64,000 nucleotides of DNA from Flavobacterium sp. 9R (GCF_902506345.1 NZ_LR733413.1:1247567-1311566), one strand, 5' to 3'; numbered from the stretch's first letter, positions 46,201-55,201 are shown. Numbers and translations are program-made. Notes: a model not told the origin generated them from the sequence alone.

Positions 46201-49200
46201 CAGGGACTGATTCCCAGTAGATAGTGGTAAAGCAGGATTGGTTATGGTTACTGCAAGTGCGTATCTAGTATTACTTTCACAAGAGTTTACGGTTTGAGAA
46301 GCATAGTAAGTTGTGCCATTCACTAGAGCTGTAGTTGAGTTAAGAGGACTTCCTCCAGTTGCATTAGTGTACCAAAGGATTGAAGTACCAGAGGCTATTA
46401 AGTCATTAATGGTTCCGCTATTACAAATCACTTGACTGCCTGACCCACTAGGAGCAGGAGTTTTTGTGATGGTTACTGCTACAGCAAATCGGCTAACACT
46501 TTCACAACCTAATCCGCTAGTTGCAGTTTGTGTTGCATAATAAGTAGCATCAGTAAGTGGAGTGCTAGTGGCTAATGGAGTTGTGCTTGTTGGTGAATTG
46601 TACCATTTTATGTTCGAACCACTAGCTGCTAAATTAGCAATAGTTGGTGCATCAATTTGACAGAAAGTTTGATTTGCCGCACCGCTAGGAGCAGCAATAC
46701 CTTCTATGGTTAGGGTAATGGCTATTCTTGTGGTACTAGTACAGTTGGTAGTGGTGTTTCTTGCTTCAACATAATACGTGTAAGTCCCAGCGGCAGTTAC
46801 AGTAGGTGTAAAATTCAAAGCATTACTCAAGAATGGGGTTCCACCACTTTGTGTTGTATACCAATCTGCGGTTTCTTGCGCGGCTACGCTTACACTTAGT
46901 GTTGGATTATTTTGTCCCTCGCAAATAGTTTGATTAGTACCTGCAATTGGAGTAGCAACAATTGGACAACTACAATTAGGTGCAGTAATTGTTATCACTT
47001 CATTACATCCACCAGCAACATTGGCATTAATTGTAATGTTAGTTCCAGCAGGAATATCAGTGATGGTAGATGCACTTACGGTACCTACATTTGGAACAAT
47101 GCTGATGTTTGTTCCTACAGCGGCATTAAAAGTAACCGTGTAGGTAAGTAAGCTAGGAGCACAAACTTTATTGGTAATAGTTAGTAGCGGAGCAGCTTTA
47201 ATTTCAAGCGCGACAGGAGTTCTTGCTGTACTAGTACAAGAATTGCTATTGTTTTGAGCATAAAAAGTAGTGGAGCCAATACTATTCCAAGAAGGAGAAG
47301 CAATTAGGTTGCCTCCAGTTGGTGCATCATACCAAGTAATAGTTCCACCATCTGGTGAAGTTGCTACTGGAATAAGAGTTTGAATCGGATTGGTTTGACA
47401 CACGGACTGATTTCCAGCAGATAGTGGTAAAGCAGGGTCTGTTATGGTTACGGCAAGTGGATATCTATTACTGCTTTCACAAGCGGATAGGGTTTGCGAA
47501 GCATAATAAGTAGTACCATTTACTAGAGCCGTAGTTGGGTTAAGAGGACTTCCTCCAGTTGCATTAGCGTACCAAAGGATTGAAGTTCCAGAGGCTATTA
47601 AGTCACTAATGGTTCCGCTATTGCAGACGATTTGATTGCCTGAACCACTAGGAGCAGGCGTTTTTGTGATGGTTACTGCTACAGCAAATCGGTTAACACT
47701 TTCACAACCTAATCCATTAGTTGCAGTTTGTGTTGCATAATAAGTTGCATCAGTAAGTGGAGTAGTATTTACTAAAGGAGTTGTGCTTGTTGGTGAATTG
47801 TACCATTTTATGTTCGTGCCACTGGCTACTAAATTAGCAATAGTTGGTGCATCAATTTGACAGAAAGTTTGATTTGCCGTACCGCTAGGAGCAGCAATAC
47901 CTTCTATGGTTAGTGTAACAGCTACTCTTGTTGTACTAGTACAGTTGGTAGTGGTGTTTCTTGCTTCAACATAATACGTGTAAGTCCCAGCGGCAGTTAC
48001 GGTAGGTGTAAAATTCAAAGCATTAGTCAAAAACGGAGTGCCACCAGTTTGTGTTGTATACCAATCAGCGGTTTCTTGTGCGGCTACACTCACACTTAGC
48101 GTTGGATTATTTTGTCCTTCGCAAATAGTTTGGTTGGCACTTGCACTAGGAGTAGCAACAATTGGACAGCTACAATCAGGTGCAGTAATTGGTATCACTT
48201 CATTGCATCCGCCAGCAACATTGGCATTGATAGTAATATTAGTTCCGGCAGGAATATTAGTAATACCCGAAGCGCTTACGGTACCTACATTTGGAACAAC
48301 GCTAATGTTTGTTCCTACAGCGGCATTAAAAGTAACCGAGTAGGTAAGTAGGTTAGGAGCACAAGTTGTATTGGTAATAGTTAGTAGCGGGGCAGCTTTA
48401 ATTTCAAGCGCAACAGGAGTTCTTGCTGTACTAGTACAAGAATTGCTGTTGTTTTGAGCATAAAAAGTTGTTGACCCTATGCTATTCCAAGAAGGCGAAG
48501 CAATAAGATTACCTCCAGTTGGTGCATCATACCAAGTAATAGTTCCACCATCTGGTGAAGTTGCTACTGGAATAAGGGTTTGAATCGGATTGGTTTGACA
48601 CACGGACTGATTTCCAGCAGATAGTGGTAAAGCAGGGTCTGTTATGGTTACGGCAAGCGGATATCTATTACTGCTTTCACAAGAGTTTACGGTTTGAGAA
48701 GCATAGTAAGTTGTGCCATTCACTAGAGCTGTAGTTGGGTTAAGAGGGCTTCCTCCACTCGGATTGACATACCAACGGATGGCAGTTCCAGAGGCTATTA
48801 AGTCACTAATGGTTCCGCTATTGCAAACGATTTGATTGCCTGAACCACTAGGAACAGGCGTTTTTGTGATGGTTACTATTGTACTGGCTCTATTGGTGCT
48901 CTCACAACTTATGGCGCTATTCAAAGTTTGTGATGCATAGTAAGTGCCATCAGTAAGATCTGAAGTAGGATCAAGAGCTATGCCACCTGTACTTTGCAAA
49001 TACCATTTTACATTAGTTCCTGTGGCTATTAAGTCGGATACTTTAGCAGTGTTGCAAAATGTTTGCGTTGCATTTGTGATAGGTACTGATGGATCTAGCA
49101 CTGTAACACTTACTGGAGTACGTGTTGTGCTTACGCAAAGTGTAGCTGAGCCAGTTTGTTCAGCATAATAAGTCTGTGAGCTTAATGCTGTAGTACTGTT

Positions 49201-50970
49201 TAGTGCTGTGCCGCCAGTACTGTTTAAAAACCATTGTACAGCATTACCAGTAACCATCAAATTAGCTACTGTAGGCTGGTCAATTTTACAAAACGTTTGA
49301 TTGGCATCTGCTACAGGTGGATTGGTAAGATTAAAAACAGCAGTTATATCTGCACTTGATGATTGACATTGCCCATTGGAAATAGTCCAAGTGAAAACAT
49401 ATGTTCCAGGTAAACTTACAGTTGCGGTTGAGTTTGGAGAACTACTATCTTCAAAGGTTACAGTTCCTGGCCCAGTTTTTAAAGTCCAAATTCCTACTCC
49501 AGAAAGTGGTGTGTTCGCTCCCAAAGGATTTGAAGTTAAGCTACATAATGATTGATTTGGTCCTGTCGTAGCAACGGTTGGAGCAGCGGCCATTGGCATA
49601 CTTATGCTAGCAGAGGAGTAGCAAGGAGTCATCGCTGAAGCGCTTACTATCACTGGGTTTGGAGTTTCATTATTGTAGTTTACGGCATTTCGTCCAAAAT
49701 CAATTGTTTTAGTTAGTTCTGGACTTAAGAAGGAGTTGGTAACGTTGTAATTACTTACGTCATTATCTTGCATTGTAAAAGCAAAAAACTTGATATCATT
49801 TCCAGTATATCCAAGTTGGGATTTTAATAGTTCTATTTCAAAACCATTGCTATAATCTGTTATTCCAGTATTGTTTTTGTTAACACCCATAACAGCAGAA
49901 GGAACACCTGTTGCAGCTGTTCCTAAATAGGTTTTTATGGAGTTTGGATTTTTTAACTCGATGATATCCGCATAATAATTGGTTTCTCCAATATCTGTTG
50001 CAATAGCTAGACAGTAGTCTGCTTCAAAATAACTATCAAAGGTGCTTGGATTGTTATTGAAAAAATTATAGGCTCTAACAGAGGGGAGTGAACCGTTTTC
50101 GTCTCCGTAATTCGAGACGTTAAATCCTCCGGGTTTAGTATCCAAGAAAACTAAAACTCTTCGATAGTTTATTAATTTACCTGTGATACCAAATACTAGT
50201 TTGTCCTCTGTTGGTGTAATGCGTAATGAGTTAATGTAGCCATTTATTGCATTAGTAGACAATGCAGCACTTTGAGTGTTGTCTTCATATCTTCCGGTTC
50301 CCCAAGCATTTTCATTGATAACGCCATCGTAGGTAACAGCATATCTTGTGCGAACGGTTACGGTTTGATTATTAGTTATAGTAGTAGTGGTAAAAGTTCT
50401 ATTTGTAGAAAATGCTTGACGCACGGTTCCATCAACAGAAAACTCAAAAACATCTCCGCCTCCAATTGCATTAAAAGTAAGTGATGTTCCCTCACAGATT
50501 GGATTTGTGGAATTACTTGCTGGGGTAACACTTAGTGTCACGCTAGGCGGTTGGTTTTGTATGATGGCCACAACAGGAACTCTTGTACTAGTATCTGTGG
50601 TTGATTTAGCTTGTACGTAATACGTAGTTGTTACTGTTAAAAGGGGAGTAGTGAAAGCAGGTCCTGTAGCAATGGGTGTAGTTGCATTTTGTGAAGTAAA
50701 CCATTCTACAGTTTCGCCACTGCTTACAGTTGCTGTCAAGGTTACACTTCCTGGGCCGCAACTACTCCCTCCTGTAACAGTAGGAGGAAGTAGAAGAAGC
50801 GCTTTTTTGGGGGCAAAAAAGGGGGTTGGGTCGTATTTGTAAGGTGTAGGTTTTTTGTTAAGTTGAACTACCAATAATTTTGGAGAGGTGTTTCTTTTTG
50901 TTGGCTTTCCTTCGGTTGTAAAAGCCAATAAAAAATGAAATACCAAAAATAATAGTAGTTTATTTTTCAT
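43297..50970 (-). CDS. Giant 2557-aa type IX-secreted Ig-like repeat protein
   Basis: First gene of the cassette. Order: signal peptide (1-21); Lys-rich linker; Ig-like module with a WFTSQNATTPIATG pattern; a CBM9/DOMON-like domain (about 195-450, starting YDGVINENAWGTG); a long run of Ig-like modules of ~80 residues, each of the form 'NQ.FC....I..L.A.G..I.WY....GG.PL...T.L....TYYA.QT...CES..R..V.VTI', including a 400-residue superrepeat in three copies (about 720-1920); and a C-terminal type B domain with ISPDGNGSNEYFDL...ISIFNRYGVEVYHK...WRGQTNDG. These mark T9SS export and surface attachment. A function in adhesion is inferred. Confidence 0.9.
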   Translation of the reverse strand: MKNKLLLFLVFHFLLAFTTEGKPTKRNTSPKLLVVQLNKKPTPYKYDPTPFFAPKKALLLLPPTVTGGSSCGPGSVTLTATVSSGETVEWFTSQNATTPIATGPAFTTPLLTVTTTYYVQAKSTTDTSTRVPVVAIIQNQPPSVTLSVTPASNSTNPICEGTSLTFNAIGGGDVFEFSVDGTVRQAFSTNRTFTTTTITNNQTVTVRTRYAVTYDGVINENAWGTGRYEDNTQSAALSTNAINGYINSLRITPTEDKLVFGITGKLINYRRVLVFLDTKPGGFNVSNYGDENGSLPSVRAYNFFNNNPSTFDSYFEADYCLAIATDIGETNYYADIIELKNPNSIKTYLGTAATGVPSAVMGVNKNNTGITDYSNGFEIELLKSQLGYTGNDIKFFAFTMQDNDVSNYNVTNSFLSPELTKTIDFGRNAVNYNNETPNPVIVSASAMTPCYSSASISMPMAAAPTVATTGPNQSLCSLTSNPLGANTPLSGVGIWTLKTGPGTVTFEDSSSPNSTATVSLPGTYVFTWTISNGQCQSSSADITAVFNLTNPPVADANQTFCKIDQPTVANLMVTGNAVQWFLNSTGGTALNSTTALSSQTYYAEQTGSATLCVSTTRTPVSVTVLDPSVPITNATQTFCNTAKVSDLIATGTNVKWYLQSTGGIALDPTSDLTDGTYYASQTLNSAISCESTNRASTIVTITKTPVPSGSGNQIVCNSGTISDLIASGTAIRWYVNPSGGSPLNPTTALVNGTTYYASQTVNSCESSNRYPLAVTITDPALPLSAGNQSVCQTNPIQTLIPVATSPDGGTITWYDAPTGGNLIASPSWNSIGSTTFYAQNNSNSCTSTARTPVALEIKAAPLLTITNTTCAPNLLTYSVTFNAAVGTNISVVPNVGTVSASGITNIPAGTNITINANVAGGCNEVIPITAPDCSCPIVATPSASANQTICEGQNNPTLSVSVAAQETADWYTTQTGGTPFLTNALNFTPTVTAAGTYTYYVEARNTTTNCTSTTRVAVTLTIEGIAAPSGTANQTFCQIDAPTIANLVASGTNIKWYNSPTSTTPLVNTTPLTDATYYATQTATNGLGCESVNRFAVAVTITKTPAPSGSGNQIVCNSGTISDLIASGTSILWYANATGGSPLNPTTALVNGTTYYASQTLSACESSNRYPLAVTITDPALPLSAGNQSVCQTNPIQTLIPVATSPDGGTITWYDAPTGGNLIASPSWNSIGSTTFYAQNNSNSCTSTARTPVALEIKAAPLLTITNKVCAPSLLTYTVTFNAAVGTNISIVPNVGTVSASTITDIPAGTNITINANVAGGCNEVITITAPNCSCPIVATPIAGTNQTICEGQNNPTLSVSVAAQETADWYTTQSGGTPFLSNALNFTPTVTAAGTYTYYVEARNTTTNCTSTTRIAITLTIEGIAAPSGAANQTFCQIDAPTIANLAASGSNIKWYNSPTSTTPLATSTPLTDATYYATQTATSGLGCESVSRFAVAVTITKTPAPSGSGSQVICNSGTINDLIASGTSILWYTNATGGSPLNSTTALVNGTTYYASQTVNSCESNTRYALAVTITNPALPLSTGNQSLCQTNPIQTLIPVATSPDGGTITWYDAPTGGNLIASPSWNSIGSTTFYAQNNSNSCTSTARTPVALEIKAAPLLTITNTTCAANLLTYSVTFNATAGTNISVVPNVGTVSASGITNIPAGTNITINANVAGGCNEVIPITAPDCSCPIVATPIAGTNQTICEGQNNPTLSVSVAAQETADWYTTQTGGSPFLTNALNFTPTVTAAGNYTYYVEARNTTTNCTSTTRIAVTLTIEGIAAPSGAANQTFCQIDAPTIANLVASGTNIKWYNSPTSTTPLVNTTPLTDATYYATQTATNGLACESVSRFAVAVTITKTPAPSGSGNQIVCNSGTISDLIASGTSILWYTNPSGGTPLDPTTALVNGTTYYASQTLSACESVNRLSVSVIINQPISPIIKNEESFCASENATITSLTNRVTNSNTVNWYLTTNSTTPLSTTEKLVNGTVYYAATYTNSPIFCESNPRTLVKVNIDAPSKPDGNSNQFFCSSSLPKIKDLIVTSGVNIKWYDNNNTILSDDFVLIDGGKYYATQTIGICESVERFEVNVTILSPPTPTTNATTQLFCIEQNPTFNSIAITKSNPLSNIKWYDSLIGGNLLPNDTALLNGNSYYAVEESINPIVCQSNNRLKVDIIIESASTPIVSAIEAPTCAKTTGSVILTGLPNGNWEIIPSSGASVLGTGATYKFENLTAGVSYNFKVKTANQCVSQASIEAIIPVVPLYPNAATIDITQPTCNLPFGKIEFSQQTGMEYSIGGSYQTNPVFDNLQPGKYQTSIRNSNSITCMINTEEIVINPIPKTIAFELKSYCFKNEFIVEIIPLNNSFSLNQVEITWIDKNQNSVGNDAKLNVTKTIGAIDDSIYPLEFTAKVANTATGCETSQTISLSSIFCDIQKGISPDGNGSNEYFDLSTFSVKNISIFNRYGVEVYHKKDYKNEWRGQTNDGTSLPDGTYYYIITFNDETSKTGWIYVTKK
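45211..48820. repeat. Three tandem copies of a 1200-bp coding repeat in the 2557-aa protein
   Basis: The string GGTTCCGCTATT recurs at 45211, 46411, 47611 and 48811, exactly 1200 bp apart, with near-identical flanks. Each unit codes for 400 residues (several Ig-like modules including the CSCPIVATP segment). The reading frame is kept throughout. Confidence 0.92.
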
Positions 50971-51622
50971 AAATGTATTTTTTGAATTAAAAAATTAGGG
51001 ATAATATATTTTGGTCTAAAGTATAAAATAATTGTACTTTGAAAAATGCATTTTATCATACGAAGACGTTTTCGTGACACTATAACGTTGTAGTCTTCTT
51101 TTTTTTTGATAACTTTTTTTTAACACTAAAAAAGCTTTTTTTTAATGTTTCATATGCAACAAATCGGTTTATTTTATTTAAAAAAGTCTAAAATAAAATA
51201 ACAGAATAATCTCAAAAAGTTATATTTTAATGACAATGCTCTTGTTGAGCCACTTAATGTTGCTGTTTTGTCTTTTTTTGTGGAATTTCATTAATAATTT
51301 GTCACCTATGAGATGACTTTTTTAAAATGACTAAATGAAATTTTATGTACATCTGAATGTTGTACCAAAAAGTTATCTTTTTTGACTTTTTAACTAAAAA
51401 CAAGTAGAAATACTTAGGAGGAAGTTGGATTATTGGAGAGGAAATGCAACGGATAGAAAGTATAGCTGTATCTTGAAGAGCAGTATTCCTCTAAAAAGCT
51501 TTATATATGATATTTGTAATTAGTAGCGGCTATGTTTTTGGCTAACCATATAAAATGTATATTTGCAGTCACAAAAAAAATATACGAACTGTTGATCATC
51601 GATCGACCGAAAATAAAATAGA
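50971..51622. other. Non-coding interval between the adhesin cassette and ychF
   Basis: A 652-bp AT-rich gap with divergent genes on either side. It must hold the cassette's promoter, but no TAnnTTTG box is visible on the minus strand. An imperfect hairpin lies at about 51062-51098 (GAAGAC...GTCTTC), followed by T9 on the plus strand. The ychF promoter lies at 51537-51565. No gene is seen. Confidence 0.6.
51537..51565 (+). promoter_or_regulatory. Promoter for ychF
   Basis: TTTG (51537-51540), a 17-bp spacer and TATATTTG (51558-51565) match the consensus exactly, giving a leader of about 50 nt. Confidence 0.6.
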
Positions 51623-52717
51623 ATGAAAGCAGGAATTGTAGGGTTACCAAATGTTGGAAAATCAACATTGTTCAATTGTTTATCAAATGCAAAAGCGCAA
51701 AGTGCCAACTTTCCTTTTTGTACTATCGAACCTAATATTGGTGTGGTAAACGTTCCCGATCCAAGGATTAATAAATTGGAAGAATTGGTTAAACCTGAGC
51801 GTGTACAAATGGCTACGGTTGATATCGTAGATATTGCTGGTTTAGTAAAAGGTGCTAGTAAAGGGGAAGGATTAGGAAATCAATTTTTAGGTAACATTAG
51901 AGAATGTAATGCCATTATTCACGTTTTACGTTGTTTTGATAATGATAATATTGTACACGTAGATGGAAATGTAAACCCAATTCGTGACAAAGAAACTATT
52001 GATATTGAGTTGCAGTTGAAAGATTTAGAAACGGTTGAAAAACGTTTAGAAAAAGTAAATCGTGCTGCTAAAACAGGAAATAAAGAGGCACAAACTGAAA
52101 AAGCCTTGTTGGACCGAATTAGAGAAGCCTTGTTGCAAGCAAAATCTGCTCGTACCATAACGCCACAAAGTAATGATGAAGAAGTATTGATGGAATCGTT
52201 TCAATTGATTACAACAAAACCTGTATTGTATGTATGTAATGTTGACGAAAGTTCTGCTGTAAGTGGAAATAAATATGTGGACCAAGTTCGTGAATTAGTT
52301 AAAGACGAAGATGCTGAAGTTATCATACTTTCTGTTGGAGCTGAGGCTGATATTACCGAATTAGAAAGCTATGAAGAGCGTCAGGTTTTTCTTGAAGATA
52401 TGGGATTAGAAGAGCCAGGAGCTTCTGTCTTGATTCGTGCAGCTTATAAGTTATTGAAACAACAAACTTATTTTACAGCTGGTGTGAAAGAAGTTCGTGC
52501 GTGGACGATAAACATTGGTGCAACCGCTCCTCAAGCTGCAGGTGTAATCCATACCGATTTTGAAAAAGGTTTTATTCGTGCAGAAGTAATATCTTATGAG
52601 GATTACGTACAATACGGATCAGAGGCTAAGGCCAAAGAAGCTGGGAAATTTAAAGTAGAAGGAAAAGAATACATTGTTAAAGATGGTGATGTAATGCATT
52701 TCCGTTTTAATGTATAA
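51623..52717 (+). CDS. ychF: Redox-regulated ATPase YchF
   Basis: An Obg-family P-loop NTPase of 364 residues, universally conserved, that prefers ATP and binds ribosomes. Motifs: G1 GLPNVGKST (residues 6-14), DIAGLVKGASKGEGLGNQFL (G3 region), the NVDE G4 variant in YVCNVDESS, and the C-terminal TGS domain ending with DGDVMHFRFNV. Normal length. It is transcribed alone with its own promoter and terminator. Confidence 0.98.
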   Translation: MKAGIVGLPNVGKSTLFNCLSNAKAQSANFPFCTIEPNIGVVNVPDPRINKLEELVKPERVQMATVDIVDIAGLVKGASKGEGLGNQFLGNIRECNAIIHVLRCFDNDNIVHVDGNVNPIRDKETIDIELQLKDLETVEKRLEKVNRAAKTGNKEAQTEKALLDRIREALLQAKSARTITPQSNDEEVLMESFQLITTKPVLYVCNVDESSAVSGNKYVDQVRELVKDEDAEVIILSVGAEADITELESYEERQVFLEDMGLEEPGASVLIRAAYKLLKQQTYFTAGVKEVRAWTINIGATAPQAAGVIHTDFEKGFIRAEVISYEDYVQYGSEAKAKEAGKFKVEGKEYIVKDGDVMHFRFNV

Positions 52718-52794
52718 GTTAAGTAGATTGCTCATTCAAATCTTAACTACCTAATTTTGGTCTTTTTGATTTCAATTGAATATCTCTAAATAAT

Positions 52795-52838
52795 AAAAAG
52801 TGGAATTACAACTTCAAAATTGTAATTCCACTTTTTTT
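52795..52838. terminator. Terminator after ychF
   Basis: A perfect 17-bp stem (52795-52811 and 52820-52836) has an 8-nt loop with A on one side and T7 on the other. It can serve both converging genes. Confidence 0.85.
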
Positions 52839-52899
52839 ATAGCGTTATGCCAAAGCCTTTTTGTTTTTTTTCTAATTGAATTTTTATTCGGGCTTTTTT

Positions 52900-53331
52900 T
52901 TACATCGTTTTAAGTTCTCTCTCTAATCTGTCGAAGTTCTCTTCGTTTTTAGGTTCAACGAACTTTCGCATTTTCTCACATTCTTCGATGGTATCGAAAA
53001 TCATTCTAAATGTTATTTGCGTTTTGTTTTCTTCTAATTTTTCAAACGCTATTTCCATATCAAATAATGGTTGTGATTTTCGCTTCCAGCTTACCAGTTG
53101 ATTTGGTAAAACTGATGTAAAGACAGATGAATTTTCATAGTTCCCTTTTTCCGGACCCTGCATAGTAAGTATCCAATTCCCACCAGGTCTCAAATCAAAC
53201 GCATGTATTGTGTTTGTAAAGCCTTCTGGTCCCCACCAATTTTTTAAATGATTTGGATTTTCGAAAGCTTGATAGACCTTTTCTACTGGCGAGTTTAAAA
53301 TTCTAGAACTTACAATTTCACGATTTTTCAT
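52900..53331 (-). CDS. SRPBCC / AHSA1-like protein
   Basis: A 143-residue cytoplasmic protein with the activator of Hsp90 ATPase (AHSA1) type SRPBCC fold: SRILNSPVEKVYQAFENPNHLKNWWGPEGFTNTIHAFDLRPGGNW, the NWWGPEGF motif being characteristic. Ligand and partner unknown. It lies alone at the edge of an accessory-looking region. Confidence 0.88.
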   Translation of the reverse strand: MKNREIVSSRILNSPVEKVYQAFENPNHLKNWWGPEGFTNTIHAFDLRPGGNWILTMQGPEKGNYENSSVFTSVLPNQLVSWKRKSQPLFDMEIAFEKLEENKTQITFRMIFDTIEECEKMRKFVEPKNEENFDRLERELKTM

Positions 53332-53488
53332 TGCATCTACTATGGGTTAATTGGTAACGATACTACAATTGTTTTGAGACTAAAGTATAATATATTATTT
53401 AGTTATCAGTGAACATCATAAATACAAAACCATATTTTAATTAAGTCAATGGTTCAAATCCGTTGTATCTACTTATGGTAATTGGCTT

Positions 53489-53998
53489 TTATTTACATCT
53501 TTTTCTCAAATCAGCAATTTCCTTTGCTAAATCAGCCTTTGCTCTTTCTTTCCAAGCGATGCTTTCCTTTTCAATTTGAGATTTTGATGCATTTGAAGGC
53601 AATGGTTTTGGTGGTTTTGTTACAGAAAAAATATGTTCAGGATTTTTAAAACTTCTAGTTAATCCACAAACACTTACTTTAATGGTATTTCCTGAGTACG
53701 AAGTTCCATAAATCAGCCATTTTCCAACTTCATCTATTACTGGACCGCATAATTTGTTGTATACTCCTCTAAACACTTTTCCAATTTTTGCTCCCTTAAA
53801 CGATTCAATAACTTTGACTTCAAAAGTGTGATTTTTAGTGTCAATTTTTAAAATTTCTCCGATAAAAATATACTTTGAATTCCTAAACTCTCTATTTTGA
53901 ATTTCTTTTAAATCTTTAGAATCTCTACAATCGCAAGCAATTGATTGATTGGAAATCATACAAAATAGAAAAAATGCTATTAAAATCCGTGTTCTCAT
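53489..53998 (-). CDS. Small secreted protein with N-terminal CxC (TIMP/NTR-like)
   Basis: A 169-residue exported protein, signal peptide 1-21 ending SIA, so the mature chain starts CDCRDSKDLKE. It then has a beta-rich, OB-fold-like body (YIFIGEILKIDTKNHTFEVKVIESFKGAKIGKVFRGVYNKLCGP) and a charged C-terminal helix. An N-terminal Cys-x-Cys at the mature start with an OB-like sheet recalls TIMP/netrin-like domains, but the match is from pattern only. It pairs with the similar gene 148 bp upstream on the same strand. Function unknown. Confidence 0.6.
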   Translation of the reverse strand: MRTRILIAFFLFCMISNQSIACDCRDSKDLKEIQNREFRNSKYIFIGEILKIDTKNHTFEVKVIESFKGAKIGKVFRGVYNKLCGPVIDEVGKWLIYGTSYSGNTIKVSVCGLTRSFKNPEHIFSVTKPPKPLPSNASKSQIEKESIAWKERAKADLAKEIADLRKRCK

Positions 53999-54145
53999 TT
54001 TTTAAGTTTGTAGCTAATGTTATTTACTTCAGTGGATATGGCACTCGACCACTAGAAAGGTGGTAAATCAAGTGACCAAAATAGTTAATCAATTTTAAAT
54101 TAAATCTTATCCTCAAATTGATTTTTGCTTGTAGAATTTTTTGTA
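53999..54145. other. Short intergenic gap with imperfect hairpin
   Basis: This 147-bp stretch holds an imperfect inverted repeat (about 54032-54080, CTCGACCAC / GGTGGTAAATCAAGTG) and no gene. Confidence 0.35.
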
Positions 54146-54916
54146 TTACAAATCAATTTCACTCATAAAACTTTCATTTTTATTGTCGTTTTTGTAGTAC
54201 ACATAGGCAACATAAATTTTAGTTTTTTTAGTTATTTTTTTTATTTTTTCATTGCCAATTATAAAGTTATTAGATAAACATTTTAAAATTGCTTTTGATA
54301 AATCAGCATTATCAAATTCTTTTAAAGCTTTGACTTTTTTTATTTTCAATTTAGTATTAACCTTAATTTCATAAAGGGCTGTATTATCATTTACTTCAAA
54401 ACCTTTAAAATCGCTTTCACATTTTTTTGAGCGAAGAAGCCACAAGCCATTTTCATTAAAATCAGTAACTTTATTTTCTTTTAAAATAGTAAGAATTGAT
54501 AATTGTCTTTGAATGGATTGATTTTGATATTTTTGAGCATTTGGATATTCATTTTCATCAAAATTCCTGTCTATCTGTTTTGAGCCTGAGCAAAAACCGA
54601 AACTTAATTTTCCATTATAGGTATCAGCAAAAACTAACCAAGTTGAGTTTTCTGGAACATTAAATGCACAAGAACTATTAATTGCGTACAATATCTTAAT
54701 TGTTTGTCGTTTTTCTCCTTTATAGAGCTCTAATATTTCAATTTCAGCGTCTTGGTAATCAAAATCATTTTCAATAGTGGTGATTTTTACTATTTTGACC
54801 TTTGCAACAAATTCAGATTTTTGAAATCTCTCAATTAATGTTTCGATTCCACAAACGCAACTAAAAGCGTAATTTGAAAAGAAATAAAACAAAATAATTA
54901 AAACTATTTTTTTCAT
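54146..54916 (-). CDS. Secreted protein with N-terminal CxC and TonB-C-like tail
   Basis: A 256-residue exported protein. The signal peptide ends YAFS so that the mature chain begins CVCGIETLIERFQKSEFVAKVKIVKI, similar in layout to its 169-residue neighbour: Cys-x-Cys, a helix, then strands with LELYKGEKRQTIKILYAINSSCAF and a Trp-Leu-Val-Phe-Ala core. The C-terminal ~80 residues (YEIKVNTKLKIKKVKALKEFDNADLSKAILKCLSN) look like a TonB C-terminal fold. Gene products of this type are usually hypothetical. The pairing with its neighbour suggests ancient duplication of the N-terminal half. Confidence 0.6.
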   Translation of the reverse strand: MKKIVLIILFYFFSNYAFSCVCGIETLIERFQKSEFVAKVKIVKITTIENDFDYQDAEIEILELYKGEKRQTIKILYAINSSCAFNVPENSTWLVFADTYNGKLSFGFCSGSKQIDRNFDENEYPNAQKYQNQSIQRQLSILTILKENKVTDFNENGLWLLRSKKCESDFKGFEVNDNTALYEIKVNTKLKIKKVKALKEFDNADLSKAILKCLSNNFIIGNEKIKKITKKTKIYVAYVYYKNDNKNESFMSEIDL

Positions 54917-55201
54917 AAATTTATTTTAACGGTGATTTTCTTCGTTGCGAAAACTGCTTTACTTTGCGGATTTTATACTTTTTTTTCAAAAACATAAAAA
55001 TACTAAATGTCTATCGATTTTTATCGTGTTTGCGGAGTATAACCTAATTAAAAATAGCTAGAATTCGGAGACATTCTCGCAGTATGCTTTACCAGTTTTT
55101 AATCTTCGATGAGCGAGATAATCTATATTTTTAAAAATATTGTGAATCGTTTTGAAAAACCTTGATAATGAGTAAATTTAGTTCTTAAAAAAGGATACGT
55201 T
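54917..55201. other. Intergenic region with copy A of a dispersed repeat
   Basis: This 285-bp gap has no gene. It includes repeat copy A at 55022-55115. Confidence 0.5.
55022..55115. repeat. Dispersed intergenic repeat, copy A
   Basis: Contains TATCGTGTTTGCGGAG, then AATTAAAAATAGC, GGAGACATTC, CGCAGTATG and AATCTTCGATGAGCG. The same ordered blocks occur in copy B at 56894-56995 and, in part, copy C at 57661-57735. Confidence 0.65.

Noticed and set aside
45712..48351. Three similar Ser/Asn-rich 79-residue plus-strand frames
   Set aside because: They recur at 1200-bp spacing only because the gene below them is repeated.
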